From Thoreauomyces humboldtii (Eukaryota > Chytridiomycota > Chytridiomycetes > Spizellomycetales > Powellomycetaceae): a stretch of 22,802 nt of DNA. The DNA lies in assembly GCA_027596035.1 (NCBI GenBank), contig JADGJA010000333.1, positions 1 to 22,802 of the forward strand, read 5' to 3'. A program made the translations under genes and the position numbers. Positions 8,900 to 19,300 of this stretch are shown piece by piece. The first letter of the stretch is position 1, and the number at the start of each line of letters is the position of its first letter. The notes under the pieces are model-generated. The model searched no databases and was not told where the DNA came from. It worked only from the letters and a program-made list of their open reading frames with translations.

Positions 8900-8917
8900 G
8901 GGTAGTTAGCGCTACCC
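8900..8917 (+). other. Perfect hairpin over the Fanzor stop codon
   Basis: GGGTAG (8900-8905), a 6-nt loop TTAGCG, then CTACCC (8912-8917) form a perfect 6-bp stem that includes the TAG stop. In TnpB-like elements the guide RNA scaffold often overlaps the 3' end of the gene, so a structured end is notable, but a 6-bp stem can arise by chance. Confidence 0.45.
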
Positions 8918-8950
8918 ATCACTTACTTTGGTGTACAAATGTAAGTTCAT

Positions 8951-9713
8951 TTATTCCGCCTGGACTAGTACGATCTCCAAATGAAAGTCCCCATGTTGCT
9001 CGCCAAAGTAACTCTGACACATGATGCTCCACGCGGTGATCCGTACAACGTCCAGGGAGGGCGGATTCACCACCACCTCCTTGCCACGATAGTTTGGCTT
9101 GAACTCTGCCCACCGAGGAGAAACCAATTCCTCTCCGGCTGAGAACGAGAACTTCCAATTGACACGAGAACTCGCCCCAGGCTCAGAGTTGTCTCTGGCT
9201 GAAGTGTAGATGTTCAAGCTGTACCACATCTCGGGACCGGACGATGGCACTGTCTGGATCTTTAGACCATCAAAGCCCCGGAGGTCCCAGTGGGACTCCA
9301 GAGTACGCTGCGAGGCGAATCCAGCACCTCCGAGAGATGTGATGTCGAGATGTCCAGAGAATACAACGTTTCCTGTCGTCGTGACATGGAGCCTGCTCAC
9401 AGATTGGCCTCCGCGAACACTGCGTAAGGGTCCCATCCAGGGTTTATCAAGATGGTGAAATGGTCAAAGGGTGTAATCATGCAAGCTTCCAGACCTACCG
9501 GTCATCTACAGCTTCCCAACCTCGCGTGTCCCATTCTGCACTACCACCAAACAGATCGAGAGGGCTTCGTATGGCCTGAGGAACTGGACAGGTCAGTCAA
9601 TGCTCTTGCTCGTTCACGAGGCAAACCTCTCGCACCAAGGGTTGCTGAGACGGCAACGCTCGCGCACTTATGGCCGCGGCGAGGTTGATCAGAATCAAGG
9701 CTGCAATCAGCAT
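8951..9713 (-). CDS. Secreted CIA30-domain protein
   Basis: The product is a CIA30 (NADH:ubiquinone oxidoreductase intermediate-associated protein 30) domain protein with a signal peptide. Exons on the - strand are 9627-9713, 9499-9575 and 8951-9419, 633 nt in total (210 aa). The N-terminus MLIAALILINLAAAISARAL is a classic signal peptide. The domain follows: DLFGGSAEW, WEAVDDRVRGGQSVSRL, FSGHLDITSLGGAGFASQRT, LRGFDGLKI, VNWKFSF, WAEFKPNYRG and MCQSYFGEQHGDFHLEI. Introns are 51 nt (9576-9626) and 79 nt (9420-9498); splicing the second is required to restore DDRVRGGQSVS. The stop codon TAA lies inside an AATAAA (8950-8955), a possible overlapping polyadenylation signal. In mitochondria, CIA30 proteins act as complex I assembly factors, but the secretory leader here suggests a different place of action. 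Substrate and role are unknown. The gene's 3' end lies 45 bp from the Fanzor remnant. Confidence 0.88.
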
Positions 9714-10351
9714 TTGTGCAAATCGTGCTGGAAGTGCATGAGGAGAGATCCTTGAAAATGTGGGAAAATGCACATTTGGATTCTGACTGCACGACTGATC
9801 GTCGATTCACCTCAGCGGTATTACCAGCGGTAATTCGAGAAGCTCCATTCGGCAAGAACCCATGTTCCGTAGAGTTCCCTTTACCTGAAAGGTCAGTGAC
9901 TGAAGGACGTTTACGCTGTGCGGAAGGGTATGGATTCTGAGCAGTTCCATCCATATTGGTTTCATAGCGGATCCACGTTCTTCCTCTATCCGTCGCCTCC
10001 GACGTGCTCTCTCCGCACACCTGGAAGGGCGCATAGCCAGTCCCATACAACGCAATCCGACTCCACCGCTACACCTTCAAATGGAAGAGTGCAATTCAGA
10101 AGATCTGGAACATACGTTTACGAAAATAAAGTTGAAGCTCTACGTCAATACCAAAGTCAGCTGTGCACCTCGACGTATAGCGTTGCCCTTTGCCTAGCAA
10201 TAACGTACGGAAACTTGGAAACAATGACAATGTCATGTGAGACTGATCATCTGCACCGGTGAACGGAACATACTTAGCGTTCATGGCCACCAAGTTATTG
10301 AAAGTTTGGAACACGTGAGAAGTCGCAGGATATCGTGAGTTTATCCCCCCA
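9714..10351. promoter_or_regulatory. Divergent intergenic region between CIA30 gene and SMG1
   Basis: This 638-bp interval lies between two divergent start codons and should hold both promoters. Several short - strand frames are open (for example 9807-10055 and 10096-10314), but none shows a domain, and splicing them gives no convincing protein. I see no supportable gene here. Confidence 0.4.
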
Positions 10352-13300
10352 ATGAATCAGCGCAATGGACGGAACAGAAGCACTCGTATTGTGCCTGCCG
10401 GACAAGGTAAAGGTCTGAAAGCATGGTCGATCGTGGTCATGACATGAGACTGATGGCTATCTTAATGAAAGATGCGATAAGCACCCTTTTTGCCATTGTA
10501 TTGCGCAACGATGGTGACCCAGGGTGTGCAAACCGAATGGATGCCGCCGAAGACCTCCTACGGCAACTTACAACACCATCGCCAGCTGCTAAAGGTGGGC
10601 GTGGCAAGGCGGACTTGCTGCAAACTTTCGGGCAGGACATAGACATCGCCCTTGCCGACTCTCGGTACGCAGAGCAGCCCATCGTTCGCGATAATAAAAC
10701 GATGAACTTACGCATTCATGCACAGATCCCCCACAAGCTTCAGAAACATGGTCGTGAAATGCGTGGCTGTCCTTGGGTCGGAGAACTCTGACCCACATGC
10801 ACTTGTGCGATGGTCATTTGATCGTCTTTTCAACAATCGCCCTTATCTTCGAGCAAAAGACGGAGAGAAAGAGCTCAGGATGATGATTTTGGCCCTCCTG
10901 CTCGAGGTTTGTTTGCTAAGGTTTTCAGGCATTTGGACACATTTCTTACGTCGGCCTTCCACAGTTTGTCGAGATAATATCTTCCCGACCATCACCCCGT
11001 AATGACGAAGTTATCGGCCGTGTCTTGACCGACATGCAAATATTCGTGGACACCATGGAAACGGCCGACTACATGCCCAAAACTCTCGACCTATTCCAAC
11101 TTCTGGCTGAAAAGTATCCAAACCAGCTCGAGAAGTCATTCAAAGACATTGTAGATCTGCTCGTCGGCTGGAGCATAGATCCCTCCTTGTCGAGAAACAT
11201 CGCTGCTCTCATTGCAGGTTCGTCCCTAGGTTTCAATTGCATCTGAGGGCATCCCTGAGCTGACGTTGACCGACTAGATACCTTCAAGAAGTTATGGCGG
11301 TTTTGGATGTTACACGTGACATTCAGTCTTGAGCTCGCACGCCATCTCCTGTCCGACATAGAAGTTCTCGTTGGGCTTCAATGTGGTCCGGATGCTCCGG
11401 GCAGCGGCGAGGTATCTTTAAGTCAAACATCTGGTCGGACTTCCCGGCTCCCAGCAAATGCCTTTATCTTGGTTCGGTACGCTTTTCTTTGATTTGAGAT
11501 ACTTTTACTCATGGAAGTGCAACCTAACCTTCTGCTTCCAGGTGTCTGCAGTCAGTGATGTATGTCTTGACGTACGCCGGATTCCAGAACATGAACGTCG
11601 ACTGTGAGATCCCCATTGGCGCCAATGTTGAGGTCTTTGAAAGCTATCGGGAGACTGTCCGTTGGTGCCTTCAACTTTCAGCTGCTGTCGGGGCGAAATA
11701 CGAAGATCGGACTTGGCTAGCGCAGGGTGTGTTCTCGGTGCAAATGCATCATTTGTTTTTGTCAAAGGTTACTAATGCGAACTTTCTGTCGCAGGTTTAG
11801 GATTTGTCAAATTTTTGAGCAAGGCGCTGCAAGCAGAATTTAGTCCATATCAGGAGCTTTCTCTTGACATTCTCATGCTCGATTGCCGACTCTTTGCCCG
11901 CGAATATATCGGAGAGCAGAATTATGCTACTTCGGTTGAGAAAGAGATCATCGACTGGCTCGCTGTCCTCGAAGAGGTTGGTGAAATATCTCGAACGCCA
12001 AGCTCCGCATAACTCTTATTCGTGCTTCTTTCTGATAGATCACCGACGACTGGTTACCTTACCTTTCAATAGCGGTGCTCCCATACTTCACGGTAACCTC
12101 CTTTTCGCCGTTGCTCAATTCATTCCGTTGGGTCGCCCTACGTTGCTCGACAGCTTCTTCGGCACTTCGAAAGCTTCTCACCAAGATGATTGCCACGGCT
12201 CAATTGCCGACTCCAGCAAACGAGGATGCGAATCCCCTGAACCAGCTCGAAGAGCTCGTGCACGAAATAGTCGATCTTAGCTGTCTTCTTGTGTCCGGTG
12301 AAGATGAAGATCTCTTTTGCAATGCTATCCGAGATCCTTGGTCGGAAAATGGTAGCTACAAGGCACATATGGCTCTGGTCAACGAACTCGAAGCAAGCGA
12401 CCAGTGGCTCATTCTGGCCGACGATATTGAATTGCTCACGGTGGTCACGCAGACCGACGCGTTCAGTTTCGGTGTCTTGCCGCTATTTCGCATATTGACG
12501 GCGTTGACCCCGCTTGTGAAAACTTCTACCCATTGGCGGATCGTGATTCATGAGCGCGTGGTGCTGGCATCATATACACTGGCGGAAAGGTACTGTTTGC
12601 ACGACGACGACAGTACCTTCTCGCTGCGCTTTGCTGATCTTCACGTTTGCAAGGGAGAACTTTTTCCTCTTCGGGGTTTCGATAGAAGACCTGCCGGGAG
12701 TTATAGCAATGCACCTTCATGCCCTTCGTTTTGCGATGGATTTGGTCGATGTCCGCTATAATGAGGGTCTTATTGTTTACGCGTGGATCCGCGATTTGGT
12801 TCTCGCTTTGATTGAAGAAGGTGACGGTGGTACGCCTGTCGCATCTCTGCTAGACCGTAGGACTTTCGAAAGTTTGAGCGAGCGCACGAGTCGGATGGGT
12901 TCAATGCTCGGTAAGCGACTTTAGCGCAGGATTCATTTCTGAATAAAGGCTGACCTTTCTTCAATGACACAGCAAAGGAACTGGACCCGGAGGTACGCGT
13001 CTACATGGCGCATGCTTGGTCGGCTTGGGTCGATCTTCTTCTCTGCATTGAAAAGCTCGGCAATGTTCACGACACAAGGCGACAGGTTCGCGAGGTTCTG
13101 GAGGTGGCTCGTCAACGGTGGGTAGTTCGCTCTACAGTCTTAGTTTCACGTTTCGCATGCATGCTGACATGCTTCTGGGTGTCCCTTTCAGGGTGGACGA
13201 TCCGGACCCAACCGTCCGGACAGCTTATCACGATATCCTTGTCCGCCTACTGCCTTCCTGGATTCTGTCTAACTCGGTCGTAAACTCGTGGCCGATCGAC

Positions 13301-16300
13301 GCGTCTCAAACGATTCATGAGGGGTTCATGGCCGCCCTCCCTTCCGGAATGTTCAGGGCTAGGCATTTCCAAGTCGTTTTAACGTACCTTGGCATGCAAG
13401 GGCGTATCTTGCGAGGTGACGAACCTCCTCCTCCGACGATGCCCGACCATGAAGACCTCACTTGGCTCGAAACGCTCCTGTCTAGTTGCCGGCATATAGA
13501 TAGTAAGGAATCTGTTGACTGGCTAGCGGTGATGATCGTCTCGCTGATTGTTTACGTTCATTGCAGGTGCGAATAGCGACGTTATTTTGTCGTCGAAGAC
13601 TTTGTTGTTTTGGGCCCTTTGGGAAAGTGCTCGATATTGCATCCTGTCTCGACTCCGCACCCCACTCGGGTCTCCGCGCGAGGTATGGCATTCCGGTTTG
13701 ATTCCCATTGTATTCCTTGGGCGCTGATAGGTGTGTAGACCTTTGAAGCCTTGGAAGGATGCTTGAAGGAGTCAGTCGCAGCACTGCTGACATTGCCAGC
13801 GGATATTTCGGAAGCCGAGGCGGCGACACATACCCGGTACTCATTGCATCCCACCTCACACCTTCCGACTGCACTCTGATACTTATTTTCTGCAGCATCA
13901 AGACCCAAGTACAAGAGCTGCAACATCTTCTTACATTCATCGATCTCCTCGAAGTCCAAGTACGGAATGCGAGCGACGGATCTCTCCAGTGTGCCCAAGC
14001 GCCGAAAGCCTCCATTGCCTTCTTTTACACGAACAAAAAGTCCTGCGAAGAATGGTTCGCTAGAGTACGCAAGTCCTTGATTCAAGCTGCTCGTGTGGCG
14101 GGAGCCTCCACGATGTTGGTCAAGCATTCTCTGCAGGTGAGACCATCCCGGTTCGATCGAGCTCTTAAATAGTTTGAGCTTATTCATGCCGTTCACAGTT
14201 CTTGCGTGAAAATGTTGACCCGCGCGGGGAACCGGCGCTGAAAGAGCGTAATCTTGTACCTGCTGACACTGAAACAGTTCTGCGCGACCTTGGTATAGCC
14301 AGCGCAACCTGTTCCCTGGCTTCTTTGCATTGTTCCTTTGTTGACCATGTGATTATCATCTGCTAGTGGATGAGCTCACAGCGCTGCAAGATCCGGATAC
14401 TCTTACCGGAATTGGGCAATGGTTGGACGAAATAGGTCTCACCAAGCGTGACGATATGGATATCCCCGCGCAGCGTGAGTACATGTTTCTGAGAGCGATA
14501 ATATTTTTGCCCGATAACTCACTTCCAAAGCGGATAGAAATCACACTGCTAAAGCGGTCAGCTGCGCCGGCATCTCAATCTGATGCCACTTTCTGCCTGC
14601 CGTGGTCCAAAGCATATCGCTTGCTAGCTGAGGTACCTGCTTGACGCCATCAATAACTGGGAACGTTTGGAGCTAACCGGACTTCTTTCACGCAATATAA
14701 GCACCGCTTTGAGGATGCCCTTCCCTTGCTGAAACGGAGTCGAGACGCCCTTTCCAAGATGACAGGAACTAACCTCGAGCGCACACAGCCCATTGATGGA
14801 TGGCTGCAAAGACAGGTATAAATCGGCTTTATGTTTGTCCGTGCGGGATCACGATTTTGATCGGTCGTCAACTAGATTGTGGATAGTTACGTACAGCTCG
14901 AAGATTGGTCCGCTCTGCAGCATTGGCTTACCGAGACGAGACAGTCGGCGGCCGTCAGCACCTTACCATCGTACATGCTTGGCCGGAACGCGACCACTCT
15001 CAGCGCCTGGCAAATGCTCGATGTCCCGCAGCTTGAGGAAGACAAGGGGGTCGTCTTTCCTAAGGTGGCAAACATTGCCTATTTGCTTCATCTCGGCTAC
15101 CCTACTGCATGCCTGCGTATATCTGAAGCCAGTGTCATTCAAGGGATACTTGGAAAAGATGTGATTAACCTGGTTGACTCCGACGTTCGTGGTCTCCTCC
15201 GCAACGCACTTGCTTGCACCACGGGCGGGGATACCAATCGGGAACACGATCTCATCCTTCATGCTGGTTTCGAGCCACAGTTGCTAGCCCCGTTTTGCGG
15301 TGACGGCTCTCCGTTCGACGACATTCCCAAAAGTTCCTGCTCAGCATTAAACCTGCTGCTTCACGTATGTAGGCGGCAGGCACGTTTGTCGGCCGACGGA
15401 GACATGCCCGCACCGCTTAGGAGTCTTCAGTTCCTGGTAGCGAGAACCGCCCGTAAGAACCGCAACTTTGCCTTTGCTACTCGGATGACTGAACGTGACG
15501 ACGCTGGCCGAACGGAAACGTACGAATACGCCAAGCTCGAGTATTCTCGAGGGAAGCGACGACAGGGGATCGCCACCCTTTTGGATTCCTTGAAAGAAGA
15601 TAGCAAGCAAGAGGAGAGCCCACAAAGTGCAGCAAGGATCTTGGTGAGATTGGCACGATGGATCACCACCTCCGCGACAGACATTCGACTTGCATCGAGT
15701 CTTGTGAACGACTTGGAAGCAGTCTGTTCTGGCGCAGAACCGGACACCCCCGTTCAGTCATTCCCCGAGAAGACCAACAACCTCGACGACCTCGCACAGC
15801 ATCTGCTCCTGAAGGCCACGGTATGCGCCCCTGATGACGCAAAGGCCTGGTTTAGATACGCGGGTCATTGCTACAAGGCCGGCCGCAGAGCCTTGGATAT
15901 GGCTACCGTATTGTCTGGCGATAAGTATGGGGCCCAGGCCGCTCTGCGTGATTTGGTTTCGCCTTTGATCCCTAAAGGATCCTCGGATGAGGGTTTTAAG
16001 GTAACATGCTTCGTGAAGAGCGCATACTATTCCCGAGCATCGCTTAACACCTTCCTCTTGGAAAAACAGCAACTGCTTGGATTGATACACGACGAGCTGC
16101 GACGACCGGGCTTGACCGGTATCGATGTACCGGACTCGCTCTTTGACCGATCTCTCAAGAAAACATTCCCCGAACTGAAACTCGAGCAGGCCTTGCCCAT
16201 CTGTGCTCACGTGCAAGAAATCAAACGGTCTATACTCGGCTACCTCCGCCTAGCGGCAGTTTCGTACTTTCGATATCTCCAGGTGGTCGGTTCCTCCTCC

Positions 16301-19300
16301 GGCCTTCCCGCTGAGGTATGGCCATTGCATCTGTCGCACTCTTACCGTGTATTTAGAAAACTCACTATAAGCGGACAACCTTTCAGAGTCAACGGTTTGC
16401 AGTAGCGACTTTGCGAACAGCCGACGTGTTCTTGCTGTATCCTGCACTCCGTGACACCCTGGTTCCGCACTTTCAAGTCACCCCCGTCGGCCCTTGGGAG
16501 GGGATCGTTCCACAACTCTATGCGCGCATGGACCACCCTGACTTGCTGGCTCGAACCACGATTATGACCCTGGTTCGTAGAATCGGAGCAGCTTCACCTC
16601 AGCTGACCGTCTACTCGGCTCTCGCGGACACGCCAATGACCGCAGAAGCGACTGGGGTACCCTCCCCGACGATCTTGCAAGCTTTGCAGAATGATGGCGC
16701 CGCACCTCTGGTCCTCCAGGTCCAAGAACTACTCGGCGAGCTGAAGCGCATCACAGTGCTTTGGGAGGAGAGCTGGCTCCACAAGCTTGCGCACGTTCAC
16801 GGAGACGCGGCAAAACGTCTGGAGCGAATCGAAGGCGAAATGAACCGCGTTCGCAGGAGCCCCTCGCTTTCCGATTCGGAGAAAGATCGTTTGGTTCGCG
16901 AATACTATCACACAATTATGAAGCCGCTCGTGAACCTGTTGGAAAAGCTGCAAGTAACCACCTCTTGTGGTCCGGAGAGCACCCCACATGAGAAATGGTT
17001 CGAGCACACGTATCAATCACGTATCGACGGTGCTCTCACGGCTCTTCGCGAACCCGATGATATCACAAACCCGAAGAACGCATGGGAACCTTTCAAAGCG
17101 CTGTACGCAGACCTTTCACATGAATTGCAACGAAGTCGCGAATTGAAGCTTGCTGATGTTAGCCCTGTTCTCGCTAACTTTCGAGGTTCCGTAATTCCAA
17201 TGCCTGGTCTCCTCGACAAATTCATCACAATTGACTCTTTTACCGATGCCTTCCACGTCCTTCCATCGAAGACGAAGCCCAAGAAGCTGCAGTTAATGGG
17301 CTCTGATGGTCAGAAGTACACGTACCTGTTCAAGGGTATGGAGGACTTGCATATGGATGAGCGAGTTCAGCAACTGCTCCGCCTCATCAATCAGTTCCTC
17401 GATCAGGACAAACCGAGCAGGGGCCGGCACCTTAGGGCTCGTTCGTACGCCGTCATCCCGTGTGGACAACGATTTGGCATGATTCAGTGGGTTGAGGATG
17501 TTACTCCCTTCTTCACTTTGTTTAAACGCTGGCAGCAACGCGACTACTCGGCACGTCTTTTGCAGCGTCAAGAAAGTGACAAGGAACCCGTTCCTGCCCC
17601 ATTGCGACCACACGAGCAATTCTATGGAAGGATGGGTCCTGCTCTCAAGCGTCAGGGCCTTTCTAGCAAGACGCCACGACGCGATTGGCCGCAGGTAGCC
17701 ATGCGAGAAACTCTGCAACTTCTCGAGCGGGAGACTCCCTCGGACCTCGTCTCCCGTGAACTCTTCTGCGCCTCGCCTTCTGCCACGGCCTGGTGGGACA
17801 AGACGAAAGCGTTCGGACGGTCCACCGCCGTCATGTCCATGATCGGGTACATGATCGGCCTCGGAGATCGTCATCTGGACAACATCCTGCTCGATCAGCA
17901 CAGCGGAGAGCTCGTCCACATCGATTTCAACGTGTGCTTTGAGAATGGATTTAAGTTACGCGTTCCCGAGACGGTTCCTTTCCGTCTCACGCAGAACATT
18001 CGATCAGCGTTGGGGGTCACGGGAACCCACGGCGTCTTTCGCATAGCCTCCGAGAATGTACTCCGCGTCATGCGAGACAACCGGGAAACTCTTTTGACCC
18101 TTCTCGAGGCTTTCGTATACGATCCACTTGTTGATTGGACCAGAAACGCGTCGGAAGATGTTGACAAGCGTCGACTAGAACTGAATGTCAACATTGGAGT
18201 CCTTGCTTCTCGGGTCGCAGAGAAACGGGACGCAATCGAATCAACTATACAGGACATGTTAAAAGCTTGTGACGAGGTTCATCGACTGCTCGCCGAAAAC
18301 TTTCCCTGCAGTCCGTTGCGCAAAGCTTCTTTCGTGGACCCTACCCTTCCCCGGCCGCAACAGGTGGGCGAGGCGCGCGATCTCATTGCAAGGCGGCGCA
18401 GTGAATGCGAGATGTGGGCTACCCGCCATTCGCGGGCTCTTCTGTCGCTTCAGGTACGTGACAGATTGCGATGCTTTTGATGCTAGTCATTCTACTAAAG
18501 AAGTTTAAACAGGGCCCTGTGTTGCAAGCATGTGCATCTGAGGCTTGTAGTCCCGAAACCGTTGGTTGTTTCCCTCCAATAGCGCCTGCTACGTTCATGA
18601 TGGGCCCCAGTGAGTGGCAGATGGCACGGTGTGTCGAATTCGATCAAGAGCTCTTCCGCATCGGCAAACAGAAGGTTTTGTGTTATCAGCGCTGCCTTGA
18701 GCACCTTCAACTGTATCAGAGCATTGCGGCTCCCATCGCCGAACAGCTCTTGCAGCAGGATCGTTTTGTACTGTGGCCAACACTCCTGAATTCACTTCTT
18801 GGTCCACCAGGACTCGATCCGTCCGCAGATGCATTCGCAAAAGTCTTCGGTGGTCCTACTGAAGAGAACCTCACCGAACACACCCGAAAAGCAGCCTTAG
18901 AGGCGGTCATGAAGAGCATTTGCTCATTCAAAGACGAGGAATTGGAGGCAGCGAGGCAGTCTTTGGAAGGGAAAAGCAGTTCACCAAGTCAGCTTGATAC
19001 CGACATTGAGCTAACATCCGCACTCGCTGACCCGGAACGCGGACAAATGCTTGCGCAATGCATTTCACTGCAGCACCTCGCGCAGGTTGGTCATCTGCTA
19101 TACGTTGCCATCAAGGATCCCGCTCAGATCGCCACCATCGAAGGGGACTTGGCTTCAGTCATTCGGGCATCGACAGCGGAGCTCACGTCGCTGTATAGGA
19201 CCAAGCGCGCCTATCAGCCCCTCTTGTACGAAACTAAAGCCATGGTATCTGTGGCTATGGTTTCGGCCGTGCTTCTACAAGGTATGTGGTGCAACAGCTT

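Larger units (their letters stand above)
6818..8905 (+). pseudogene. Fanzor RNA-guided nuclease, C-terminal half with RuvC domain, disrupted
   Basis: Fanzors are eukaryotic relatives of TnpB, RuvC nucleases guided by an RNA. Exons are 6818-7193, 7473-7724, 8006-8101, 8153-8415 and 8483-8905; phases agree at every join. Diagnostic segments in order: YPLFNTVPLRRTHV, HIDTTIL, FAHSIYTDGVAVSI; a lysine-rich insert PPGAKKKSMGKKKSPSK that may be a nuclear localisation signal; KIVYIDPNKRDLLYCM (RuvC-I, Asp 7617-7619); FLINEYLTFSIC (RuvC-II, Glu 8496-8498); GLLGCNHPQC; and YFNRDTFSVRNM (RuvC-III, Asp 8747-8749). The tail is GR-rich. Lesions: TGA at 7671-7673, TAA at 8015-8017, and an 11-bp tandem duplication at 8541-8562 that shifts the frame. 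The first zinc-ribbon pair keeps Cys 8517-8519, but its partner is Gly (8526-8528). The N-terminal half is inverted alongside. It is not expected to make a full-length enzyme. Family identity is strong from the motif order. Confidence 0.85.

Noticed and set aside
6023..8905. Two independent Fanzor fragments rather than one inverted gene
   Set aside because: Each half lacks what the other has, they abut within 22 bp, and the splice phases fit a single ancestor. Not fully excluded without homologues.
9420..9498. Apparent frameshift at the start of the CIA30 domain
   Set aside because: It is a 79-nt intron; removing it restores DDRVRGGQSVS exactly.
9541..10314. Overlapping open frames on the - strand upstream of the CIA30 gene
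   Set aside because: They have no recognisable domain or consistent splice chain, and they lie in the expected divergent promoter region.
14640..14690. Coding reading LLDAINNWERLELT within SMG1
   Set aside because: Joining it to the next exon gives an early stop; treating 14633-14701 as a 69-nt intron with a ctaac branch site gives the family-like AEHRFEDAL join.
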